A model generated the notes under the pieces. The model did no database searches, was not told the origin of the DNA, and worked only from the letters and a program-made list of their open reading frames with translations. A stretch of 64,000 bases of DNA from Streptomyces sp. NBC_01237 (GTDB lineage: Bacteria > Actinomycetota > Actinomycetes > Streptomycetales > Streptomycetaceae): contig NZ_CP108508.1 in the NCBI RefSeq assembly GCF_035917275.1, positions 1,116,001 through 1,180,000 of the forward strand. The letters run 5' to 3'. Made by a program: the position numbers and the translations under genes. Position 1 is the stretch's first letter; each line of letters begins with the position of its first letter. Shown here one piece after another: positions 15,876-26,900 of the stretch.

Positions 15876-16346
15876 TCACCACCGGAACTCACCGTCGTAG
15901 AGCCGCCGGTGCCACCATCCGCCACCGCACCGAACGCGCCGGTGCGCGAGCGGATCGGGCAGGGTCCGACGTCGCAGCTCGGTATCGAGGGCCGCCACCA
16001 GCCGCCCGAGCTCGGCGCGGGCGGACGGGGGCAGGGAGCACAGCGCTTCTTGCAGGAGGTCCCGGGCGTTCGCCACGTTGACGAGCGAGGACTCCGGATG
16101 GGGAGAGACCTCGAAACACAGGTCGAGGTAGCGGCCGGGTTGCCGCAGGAACGCCCGATAGTGCCTGAGCGCGGCCTCGACCGCGCCACGCCACAGGCCG
16201 CCCGCAGGGTCGTCGTGTTCGCCTTCCATGCGCTGAACCTCGGCGCAGGTGCGCTCGGAGAGGCCCGGAATCCGTTCGGTCCAGGGGCCTGGGACCGGCG
16301 CCACCGGGTCTTCGGCGCGAAGCGCGCCGGGCCGTCTACGCGGCAT
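15876..16346 (-). CDS. Conserved hypothetical protein
   Basis: A 156-residue soluble protein from ATG 16346. The central part (HYRAFLRQPGRYLDLCFEVSPH, then ARDLLQEALCSLPPSARAELGRLV and LDTELRRRTLPDPLA) is helical. It resembles small conserved streptomycete proteins I have seen without assigned function. The last 20 residues are tryptophan- and arginine-rich (WWHRRLYDGEFRW). A 22-bp perfect palindrome lies 17-38 bp upstream of the start. It does not overlap either neighbour and is probably a single-gene unit. I do not recognise a domain. Confidence 0.65.
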   Translation of the reverse strand: MPRRRPGALRAEDPVAPVPGPWTERIPGLSERTCAEVQRMEGEHDDPAGGLWRGAVEAALRHYRAFLRQPGRYLDLCFEVSPHPESSLVNVANARDLLQEALCSLPPSARAELGRLVAALDTELRRRTLPDPLAHRRVRCGGGWWHRRLYDGEFRW

Positions 16347-16362
16347 GGGCCTTTCGGCAGAT

Positions 16363-16384
16363 CGTCACGATCACCATCGTGACG
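16363..16384. promoter_or_regulatory. Operator-like 22-bp palindrome
   Basis: CGTCACGAT (16363-16371) and ATCGTGACG (16376-16384) are perfect inverted repeats separated by CACC. The site lies directly upstream of the minus-strand gene starting at 16346 and about 140 bp downstream of the MFS stop. Its length and spacing fit a TetR- or MarR-type dimer operator. No regulator gene is adjacent. Confidence 0.5.
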
Positions 16385-16523
16385 GACGGCCGGACGGTCC
16401 ACAAGGCCCGGTGGCCGTCATCGCCCTGTGGTGAACCCGCAACCCGACACCGCGTCACCGCGGCCGTGGCGTTCGCCTCCCGCCGGCGGGTGTGCGCTCG
16501 GCCGGTGCCGGCGAGTGGGCGCG

Positions 16524-17945
16524 TCACGGCTTCCCGGTCCGGGTCCGGGGCAGCCTCGTGGCTCCGGCGGCGGCGATCAGGCAGAAGCCGAGCACCCACC
16601 AGAAGGTGTCACCGAACGCCGCGGCGACGTCCGGGCCGCGGGCCGACAGCCGGTTCTGCAGGACCACGGCCAGGGCAGCGGTGCCGACCGAACCGCCCAC
16701 GGTGTTGAGCAGGTTGAGCGCTCCGGCCGCGCGCGGAAGCTGTTCGGGCTCGATGCGGCTGTAGACGATGTTCATCACGGGCGCGCCGACCATGGCCATC
16801 CCGACGCCGCGGACCGCGAGCGCCGAGACGATCACGGCGTCCGGGACTTCATGGCCGAGCTGGGTGAACGGAACCGTGCCCGCCAGGATCAGCACGATGC
16901 CGGTGACCACCAGGGTCCGCGGCGCGACCTTGTTGATGGTGCGGTTGACCAGCACGGACCCGGCCGCCGCGCCCAGCCCCTGGGGGGCGAGCAGCAGCCC
17001 GGCCTCCCACGCCGACATTCCGCGGCCGGTCTGGAAGTACAGCGGCAGCAGGAACATCGTGCCGAACACCGACGCGCCCAGGACGAGCAGCGCGACGGCG
17101 GCGGCGCCGAAGGGCGGCCGGGCGAACAGCCGGGGGTCGACCAGCGGGGTGCGGCGGGTCCGCAGCCCGTGCACGGTGAAGCCGGTCAGCATCGCCAGCC
17201 CCGCCACCACGCCGGCCGTGGCCGGGAGGGTGCGGCCGTGGGCGACCTCGGTCAGCCCGAACACCAGCACGGCCAGGCCGGGCGAGAGCAGCAGCGCCCC
17301 CCGCAGATCGAACGCCGTACGCCGCGTCGACGGCGGCACCACGGGCACATGGCGGCGGGCGAGCAGGGCCGCGACCACTCCGATCGGCAGGTTGACCAGG
17401 AACAGCCACGGCCAGGGCGCCACTTCGAGTATGGAGCCGCCGACCAGCGGGCCGAACACCGGTGACAGCAGCGGGACGACGGCGACGACGCTGATCACCC
17501 GCCCGGTGCGGCCGGGGCCCGCGACGCGGGCCAGCAGCGCCTGCCCGGTCGCGGGCAGCAGCCCGCCGCCGAGGCCCTGGATCACCCGGAACACGATCAG
17601 GCTGGTCACCGACCAGGCCGAGGCGCAGAGAATCGAGCCGAGCAGGAACACCCCCACGGCGACGAGCCACGTCCGTCGGCCGCCGAACCGGCCGGCCAGC
17701 CAGCCGGACGCGGGTACGGCGGCCACGACGGCCAGCAGGTAGGCGGTGGTGACCCATTGGATCTCGGCGACGGAGGCGCCGAACTCCTGGGTCAGGCTGT
17801 CGATGCCGACGCTGACGATCGTGGCGTCCAGCGTGGCCATGAAGGTGCCGAGCACCAGGATGAACGCGACCCGCAGCAACTGCCTGTCCATGCGGTCGTC
17901 CGCCGGCGCGACGTTCCCGTCCGGCGGCGCGGTCTTCCCGCTCAT
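16524..17945 (-). CDS. MFS exporter of the DHA2 (EmrB/QacA) family, probable siderophore exporter
   Basis: A 473-residue protein with about 14 hydrophobic segments. Motif A-like residues are present (SGWLAGRFGGRRTW), the motif C-like region is GLGGGLLPATGQALLARV, and the conserved D in FMATLDATIVSVGIDSLTQEF marks the first helix of DHA2 drug:H+ antiporters. Its ATG overlaps the stop of the NRPS gene by 4 bases (ATGA), so the two are translationally coupled. In this position it most likely exports the peptide made by the NRPS. It is the final gene of the iron-controlled unit. Confidence 0.9.
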   Translation of the reverse strand: MSGKTAPPDGNVAPADDRMDRQLLRVAFILVLGTFMATLDATIVSVGIDSLTQEFGASVAEIQWVTTAYLLAVVAAVPASGWLAGRFGGRRTWLVAVGVFLLGSILCASAWSVTSLIVFRVIQGLGGGLLPATGQALLARVAGPGRTGRVISVVAVVPLLSPVFGPLVGGSILEVAPWPWLFLVNLPIGVVAALLARRHVPVVPPSTRRTAFDLRGALLLSPGLAVLVFGLTEVAHGRTLPATAGVVAGLAMLTGFTVHGLRTRRTPLVDPRLFARPPFGAAAVALLVLGASVFGTMFLLPLYFQTGRGMSAWEAGLLLAPQGLGAAAGSVLVNRTINKVAPRTLVVTGIVLILAGTVPFTQLGHEVPDAVIVSALAVRGVGMAMVGAPVMNIVYSRIEPEQLPRAAGALNLLNTVGGSVGTAALAVVLQNRLSARGPDVAAAFGDTFWWVLGFCLIAAAGATRLPRTRTGKP

Positions 17946-20900
17946 CGGCCCTCCAGGAGATCGAGCACGTCGTTGTCGAGGTGCTTGTCCAGGGTGCGCA
18001 GCAGGTCGAGCAGTTCCTCGGCGAGCCCGTCGGCGTCCGTCCCGGCCCGGTGGGCGAACACGCCGGTCCAGCCGTCGCCGTCCGGCATGACGGTCAGGGT
18101 CACCGGGTGGTGCGTGGCCTCCCGGAAGCGGGTTCCGACGACCGTGAGCCCGGGGGCGGGTTCACGGAGGCGGTCCGGGTCGACCGGGTAGTTCTCGAAC
18201 ACCACCAGGCTGTCGAACAGCCTGCGCCGCCCGGTCAGCCGTTCCAGGTCGGTGAGGGCGACGTGGTGGTGCTCGACCAGTGCCCGCTGTCCGGCCTGCA
18301 GACCGGTGAGCGTGTCGGCGAGCGTGCCGCCGAGCCGGGCCCGTACAGGCACGGTGTTGGCCAGCAGCCCGATGATCTCCTCGACACCCTCCAGCTCCGG
18401 GGGACGGCAGGAGACCATGGCGCCGAAGCAGACGTCCGCGTGGCCGGATCGCCGTGCGAGCAGCACCGCCCACGCGCCCTGCACCAGCGTGTTCAGGGTC
18501 AGACCGCGCCGGGCGGCGAGGTGGGTGAGGTCGGCCACCAGTGCCGCGTCGAACGCGATGACCTCGGGTTCCTGCCAGGCCGGACCGGGTGCGCCGCCAC
18601 CCAGATAGTCACCCTCGGGCAGGCCCTCCAACTCGGCTGCCCAGGCACCGAGATCGGGCTCGTGGTCGGCGCACCAGGCCAGGTAGTCGCCGAACGGTAC
18701 GGGGGTGGGCAGACCGTGGGCCTCGCCGCGGACCCTCGCCGTGTAGAGGGCGAACAGCTCGGTGAGGATGCGCGGGGCCGACCAGCCGTCGGAGAGCACG
18801 TGATGGCTGGTCAGGACCAGATCGGCGCGCTCGGAGCCACGCCGGATCACGGTCAGCCGGAAGAGCGGGCCCCGGGCGAGGTCGAACGGCTCGGCCAGGT
18901 CCGCCGCCAGCACCTCCTCGGCGGGCCCGTCGATCACGCGGAAGTCCGGGCGGGGCGACGTGGGGATCACCGCCAGGGAGGCGGGGAACACGGCACCCAG
19001 GTTCGGGTGACGGGCCAGCAGGTCGGCGCCCGCGTCGCGCAGGGCTTCGGTGTCGAGCGGGCCGGCGAGGGTGAACGCCGACTGCACGGTGTACGGGTCG
19101 GGGCGCTCGGTGCGCGAGTGCCGCAGCATCACTTCCTGCAACGGGGTCAGCGGCTGCATGTCGGCGACCGGACGGTCCTGGTCGAGCGCCCTGATCTCCG
19201 GGGCGGCGGCGACGTGCAGGAGCGCGGTCCGCAAGCTCTCGGCCAGTTCCTCGACCTCGGCTGCGGTGAACAGCGCGGACGGCCAGGTGATCCGGACCCC
19301 GAGCGCGTCGTCGCGCACCAGGGCGTTGATCATCAGGCTGTACGGCAGGGGCATCGCGTCGGAGCCGTTGGAACCGAGCGGGTCGGCGTCCGGGGGCGCC
19401 TGCCACGGCGTCTCCCGCGCCGGGGCGCCGGGGTACCGGCCGAGGTAGTTCCAGGCGATCTCCGGTGCCACGGGATCCAGCAGGCCCGCCGCGGTGAGAA
19501 TGCCGTGGCCGAGGCCGTCGCCCTGTGCGCGCAGCCGTTCCCCGACCGCCTTCACGTCGTCGCCCGCGTCGAGTCGCACGGGGTGGACGGCGGTGAACCA
19601 GCCGACGGTCTGGGACAGGTCGACCTGCCGGGGGCGGCCATGGCTCTCCAGCGCGACCAGCACCCGCGGTGTCCCGCGCCAGGCCCGTACCGCCCGGGCG
19701 AGCGCCGTCAGGAGCACGGCGTCCGGCGTGATGCGGCAGGCGGCCGGCAGGGTCGTGATCAGGGCGCGGGTCGAGTCGGCGTCGAGCCGGATCTCGTGGT
19801 GCGTCGCGGTCGCCACGGTGTCCCGGGCGGGGTCGAGCGGGCGGGTGAGCGCCGGTGTGGTGTTCATCCGCCGCCAGTGCGGCAGTTCGGTCCGCCGGTC
19901 GGCGTCGCGCAGCGAGCGCGCCCAGCCGAGGAACGACTGACCGTGCCGGGCCAGTGATCCACCGGAGTGGGCGTGTTCCAGGTCGTCCAGCAGGATGCGC
20001 CAGGACACGCCGTCCACGACCAGGTGGTGGGCGATCAGGACGAGCCGGCCGGGCCGGGCCGGGCCGGCGTCCACCCACACCGCGCGCAGCAAGGGGCCCG
20101 TGCGCGGGTCCATGGACTCCCGGGCGGCGGCGATCGCGGCGTCGGCCGGACCCCGCAGGTCCTCCGTCGCCGGCACGCGGGTCAGCACCTCGGCACCGGT
20201 CACCGTGCCGACCGGCGGGATGCGCAGCACGTCGTCGGCCAGGTGGGCCCGCAGCACGTCGTGACGGGCCAGGAGCGCGTCGAGCACCGCCCGCCAGGCC
20301 GGCTCGTCGCCGCCCGGCGGGACGCAGATCTCCACCCACTGGCAGAATCCGTCCGCTGTGGAGCCGGCGCGGCGCAGCAGGTCCCGCATGATCGGGGTCA
20401 GCGGTGCGTCCCCGTCCGCGGGTCCCGCACCGTCGTCGAGGGTGCGCGCCCGCGCCGCGATCCCGGCGACCGTCTCTCCCTCGAACACGTCCCGCGCGCT
20501 CAGGCCGAGGCCCTGGCGCCGGGCCCGCGACACCACTTGCAGTGACACGATGCTGTCCCCGCCGATGGCGAAGAAGCTGTCGTCGGGGCCGATGTCATCG
20601 GTGCCCAGGACGTCCTGGAAGACGCCGAGCAGCACCGCTTCCGCCCCGGTGGCGGGTTCGCGCCGCGGGGCTGCGACGGTTTCGGGAGCGGGCAGCGCGG
20701 CGGTGTCGAGCTTGCCGCTGGGGCTCAGCGGCAGCCGGTCGATCGGTACGAGCACCGTCGGCACCATGTGGTCGGGCAGTTCCTCGGCCAGGTACGCGCG
20801 CACCCGCGCGGTGTCGAGGTCGGCGTCGTCGGTCGGGATGACGTAGCCGACGAGCCTGCCCTCCCGCATGATCACGGCGCCGGCGCGCACATCGGGGTGG

Positions 20901-23900
20901 CTGGTCAGAGTGGACTCGATCTCGCCCAGCTCGACCCGGAAGCCGCGGACCTTCACCTGGTGGTCGGCGCGGCCGAGGAACACCAGCTGTCCGTCCGGCC
21001 GCCACCGCACCAGGTCGCCCGTGCGGTACAACCGCTCCCCCGGCGGTCCGAACGGGTCGGCCACGAACGTCGCGGCGGTAAGACCGGGGCGGCCCAGGTA
21101 ACCGCGGGCCAGGCTCGGCCCGCCGAGGTAGAGCTCGCCCGTGACGCCGACGCCGACCGGCTGGAGTCCGCCGTCGAGGACATAGGCGCGGACGTTGGGG
21201 TCGGGGCGGCCGATCGGCAGCGGCCCGGCGTCGTCCGGGTCGTAGTGCCAGGTCGTGGAGTTGATGGTGACCTCGGTCGGACCGTAGGCGTTGAACAGTG
21301 CCCTGCGGCCCCGGCCCCAGCGTCGTGCCAGCTCGGGGTCGAGGCGCTCGGCGCCGACGACGAAGAACACGTCGGGGTCGACGGTGCGGTCGTCGGGCAT
21401 CGCGGCCAGGAACGAGGGAAGCAGGTTCACTCCGGTCACCCGGTGCTCGACTATGTAGTCGAGCAGTTCGTCGCCGGGGACGCGTACCTCCTCGGGCGCG
21501 ATCACCGACGTACCGCCGGAGAGCAGGGGCACCATGGTCTGCCAGAACGCGACGTCGAAGCCGGTCGACGCGAAGTGCAGGTACCGGTCGTTCTCGGTGA
21601 CGCCGACGACCTCCTCCTGGAGCGCGATCAGGTCGGGCACGCCCCGGTGGGTCACGCCGACGCCCTTGGGCCGCCCGGTGGTTCCGGAGGTGTAGATGAC
21701 GTAGGCGAGCGCGTCCTCGGTGAGCCGGGCGCGCGCCCCGGCCGGGTCGGTGTCCGCCGCGGACGCGAGTGCGGCGGGGTCGTCCAGCCGCAGTACCGGG
21801 ATCTCGCGGTCGACGGGCAGTTCGGCGCCGGTCGTCACGGCGGCTGCCGGGGCGATGTCGTCGAACATGTACGCCAGCCGCTCCCGCGGGTAGCTCGCGT
21901 CCATCGGCACGTACACCGCGCCCGCCTTGGCCACGCCGAACAGCGCCACGGTCATCTCGATGTCGCGTCCGAGCAGGACCGCGACCGGGTCCTGGGGCCG
22001 TACCCCACGCCCGATCAGCGCGTGGGCGAGCCGGTTGGCCTGCCGGTCCAGCTCGGCATAGCTGAGGCTGCGGTCGCGGCAGACCAGGGCCTCGGCGTCG
22101 GGCCTGCGGCGCACCTGGGCGGCGAACTCCTCCAGCCAGTGGCCGCGCGCCTTGGCGGGGACGGCCGCGGTGCCGGTACGCAGCATCCGCGCCCGCTCGT
22201 CGGGGTCGAGCGCGGACAGCCGGATCGCGGGCCGTGCCGGGTCGTCGACGAGCTCCCGCAGGAGGTGGTGCAGCCAGCGTCCGTAGTCGCGCACGGTCTC
22301 CGCGGCGAAGGCGTGCGGCTGGTAGCCGAGGCCGATCGTGATCTCCTCGTCCGGAATCACGATGACGGTCAGCGCGTAGTGCGTGGCGTCGGTGATGTCC
22401 ACGCCCGCCAGGTCGAGGCCGGGGGTGAGCGGGGTGCGCTTCCGGCTGGACAGCGGGAAGTTCTCCATGACCAGCATCGTGTCGAAGAGTTCGCCGATGC
22501 CCACCGCCCGCTGGATCTCGGGCAGGCCGATGTGGTGGTGCTCGCCCAGCGCGACGCTGTCGGCGTGCACGTGTGCCATGAGGTCCCGCGCGGTCTGGTC
22601 CTGGGTGTGCCGCACCCGCACCGGGATGGTGGTACCGAGCTGGCCGATCATCGACTCCACGCCGTCGACCTCGGCGGGCCGCCCGGACACCGGGCAGCCG
22701 AACACGACATCGCGGCGCCCGGTGAGCCTGCCCAGCAGCAGGCCCCACGCCGTCTGGAGCACCGTGGTCAGGGTGACGCCCTGTTCACGGGCGAACGCCC
22801 GCAGCCGGTCGCTGAACTCGCGTCCCAGTCCGACGATTTCGCGGCCGGGCCGCTCGACACCGGTTCCAGTGCTCGCGGGTGCCAGCCGTGTCGCGTCGTC
22901 GACTCCGGCCAGCGCGTCCCGCCACGCGGCGAGCGACGCCTCCCGGTCCCGGCCCGCCAGCCACCGGAAGTACTCCGACAGCGGCGGGGCGGCGGGGGCG
23001 GCGGGGCCGCCGCTCAGCTCGGCGTAGATGGCGAGCAGGGTGCGGCCGACCAGCGGCATCGACCAGCCGTCGAGCAGGGCGTGGTGGTTCGTGATCACCA
23101 GCTTGTGCTCGGCGGGCCCGACACGGGACAGCAGGAAGCGGATCAGCGGCGGCCCGGCCGGGTCGAACGGGCGCTCCAGTTCGGCGCGGGCCGCTTCGGG
23201 GAACCGGTCGTCCTCCCGCCAGTCCAGGGCGACATCGGCGGGGATCACCTGCACCACGTCGTCCCCGGCCGTGCCCAGGTACATGCGCAGGGCGGGGTGG
23301 CGGCGCAGCAGTTCGCGTGCGGCCTCGGCCATCCGGTCCGGCTCCAGCTCACCGGCCAGGGTGGTCACGGCCTGGACGACATAGACGTCGGTGTCGGTGT
23401 CGTCGCGGACCAGGGTGTGGAAGGACAGCCCGACCTGGAGGGGTGTGGCGGGCAGTACGTCAGCGATGCGGCCGGTGCGTTCGAGGGCGTCGATGGCGGT
23501 CTGGTCGAGGTCTACCAGCGGCAGGTCGGACGGGGTGAGGCCGCCCGGGGTGCGGAGCGCGTGCTCGGCGAGTGCGTCCAGGGCGGCGGCCCAGGCGCTC
23601 TGGAGGGCTGCGACGGCGTCGGTGCCGAGCACCCCGGTCGCGGCCGTCCACTCGACGGCGAGCCGTGGTGCACCCTCTTCGTGGACGAAGCAGTTGAGCG
23701 CCAGCACCTGTTCCAGCGCCTTGGCACCGGGCTCGTTCACCGAGAAGGCGTCGTGCTCGGGCAGGCGCCAGCCGGTTCCGGACAGCGGGGCGAACCGGCC
23801 CAGGTAGTTGAGCAGCACGTCCGGCGGCGGGGTGGCCGCGAGTTCGGCACGGGTCTCGGGGTCGAGGTGGCGCAGGACGCCGTAGCCGACACCGCCGTCG

Positions 23901-26900
23901 GGGACGCCGCGCCTGGCCTCCTTGGCGGCGCGCAGCGCCTGCCCGATGTCGTCGGACGCGGGCACGCGCACCGGGTACTCGCTGGTGAACCAGCCGATGG
24001 TGCGCGACAGGTCGAGGTGTTCGCGGCCGTGGCCCTCCATCGACACGGTCACCGCGTCGCCCGGCAGGCCCCAGTTGCGCAGGGTGAGTACGAGGGCGGC
24101 CAGCAGCACCTCGTCGACCCCGGCGCGGTACGCCGCGGGCAGGGTGGTCAGCAGCGCCTCGGTGGCTTCGGCCGAGGCCACGGTGACCGACCGGTGGGCG
24201 GTCGACACCGTGTCCCGTGTGTGGTCCAGCGGCCGGGCGCCCAGCCGGGACGCGGAGCGGAGCGCGGTCCGCCAGTGGTCGAGTTCGCCCCGGCGCGCGC
24301 CGGATTCTCCCTGGTCGGCGAGGAGTGTGGCGTGCCTCCGCCATGATGTGCCGACCGGGTCGGGGGTGCCGCCCGCGCAGGCCGTGTACAGGTCGGGCAG
24401 CAGGATGCGCCAGGACACGCCGTCCATGGCGAGGTGGTGCACGACGACGACCAGCCGGTCCGACGTGTCGTCACCGGTGCGGAGCAGCGCGGCCCGCAGC
24501 AGGTCGCCGGTCCTCGGGTCGAGTTCTCCCGCCAGCCGCCGGGCCAGGGCGGTCACGTCCTCGCCGTGGACCTCTCCGACGACGGCCCGCACGGCGCCGC
24601 GGGGCAGGATCTCCAGTCCCTCGCCCGCCCGCAGCCGCAGTGCGTCGTGGTGGTCGAGTACGGCCTGCACGCCGGTAACCAGGTCGTCGTGGGCGAGTTC
24701 GTCGACACGCAGGGCGGTCCACTGCGCGTAGCCGGCGACGACGTCCACATCCGGATGCGGGTCGAGGAGACCGCGCACGATCGGCGGCGCGGGCACGGGC
24801 CCGACCGGGTCGTCCGCCGGCTCGGGAGCGTCCTCCAACAGCTCGGCGGAGGCGGCCAGCGCGGCGAAACTGCGGCGCGCCAGCAGGTCCCGCGGACGCA
24901 GCCCGAGGCCCACCGCCCGCAGTCTGCTGCTGACGGTGATCGCGGTGATGCTGTCCCCGCCGAGGGCGAAGAAGTCGTCGTCCACGCCGACCCGTTCGAC
25001 GTCGAGCGCCTCGGCGAGCACCGCGCACAGCAGCCGCTCCCGCTCGGTGCCCGGCTCCCGGCCGCCGCCGGGCAGCGCGGGCGCGGGGAGGGCGGCGCGG
25101 TCGAGCTTGCCGTTGGGCGTCAGCGGCAGCCCGGCCAGCACCACGACCGCCGCGGGCACCATGTGCTCGGGCAGCCGCTCGGCCAGCCGGGCACGTACCT
25201 CGTCCCCGGTGACCGAGGTGGACACGACGTAACCGATCAGCCGGGACGACCGCACCCTGGCGGCCGACGCGGTGACTCCGGGCACCGCGGCGAGCGCCGC
25301 CTCGACCTCGCCGGTCTCCACCCGGTGTCCGCGGATCTTGACCTGTCCGTCGCCCCGGCCCCGGTACTCCAGGCCCCGGCCGGGCACCCATCGGGCCAGG
25401 TCGCCGGTGCGGTACATCCGCTCCCCCGGCGCGCCGAACGGGTCGGCGACGAAGCGCTCGGCGGTCGCTCCGGGCCGGCCGAGGTAGCCGCGGGCCAGGT
25501 GCGGTCCGGCCAGGTACAGCTCGCCGGCGGTGCCGTGGGGCACCGGCTGCAGCGCGCTGTCCAGCACATGGATCCGGGTGCCCGCGAGCGGGTGGCCGAT
25601 CGTCGGCTCGTCGCCGTCGACCGGTGCGGTGGTGCTGTCCACCGTCGCCTCGGTCGGCCCGTACATGTTGCGCGCGGTGATGCCCGACGCGGCGACCCGC
25701 CGCCACAGCGCGGGCGGGGTGGCTTCCCCGCCGAGGACCAGCAGCGTCGGCCGCCGGTCCAGCAGGCCGCCGTCGATCAGCGGCGTGGCCATCGACGGCG
25801 TGGTGTCCACGATGTCGATGCCGTCGCGGGCGTACGCGGCGAGGAGGGCGTCGGCGTCGCGGGCGGTCTCGGTGTCGTAGACGTGCAGTTCGTGCCCGCA
25901 CAGCAGCCACACCAGGTGGTCGAACGCGGAGTCGAAGGCGAACGAGTAGGTGTGCGCGGCGCGCAGCGGCCTGCCAGCGGACCGTTCGGCCTCCGCGACG
26001 ACCGTCGCCCGCTGGTGGTGCAGCAGCGAGGCCAGACCGCCGGCCCGGCCGAGCACGCCCTTGGGGCGCCCGGTCGACCCGGAGGTGTGGATCACATAGG
26101 CGAGGTGTTCGGGGTGCCGGGGCTCGGCCAGTTCATCGGCCGCCAGCGGCGTGCCGGACAGGGCGGCGGCCTCGTCGAGCAGGGTGGTCCACGGCAGCCC
26201 GTCGACCGCGCCGGTGGTCAGGACCAGCGCGGGTCGGGTGTCGTCGATCAGCTCGCGCAGCCGCTCGGGCGGGTACGCGGCGTCCAGGGGCAGGAACGCG
26301 GCGCCCGCGTCCAGCACCGCCAGCAGGGCGACCACCGAGTCGGCCGAGCGCGGCAGCGCGAGCGCCACGACGTCGTCGGCCCCGATCCCGCGGGCCCGCA
26401 GCGCACGGGCCAGCCGGTGCACCCGGCCCGCCAGCTCCGCCGCGGACAGCCGGTCCTCACCGCACACCAGGGCCGTACGCCCCGGACCGGCGGCGGCCAT
26501 CGTGTCGAACGCGGTCGGCACGTCCACCGGCGTGCCGGGCAGCGCGGGCGGGCACCAGTCGGCCAGCAGCCGGTCCACGTCGGCGGTCAGGGCGATCCGT
26601 GCGACGGGCAGCCCGTCGGTCAGCCCGGACAGCAGGGCCCGCAGTCCGGACAGCAGACCGTCGACCGCGGCCTGGTCGTTGGACCGGGCGTCGACCTCGA
26701 AGCCGAGCAGCAGCCCACCGTCACGGGTCGGCAGGACGCTCAGGCCCATGTCCTCGGGCGGACCGCCCGCGACGTTGCGCATCACGCCGCCGGCCCCGGC
26801 GAAGTCGATCGCCAGGTCGAACGCCTTGAGGTTGATCCCGCGTCCGTGCAGCAGCGCGCCTGCGCCGGGTGCTCCGAGGTCCCTCGGCAGATCCTCGCCC

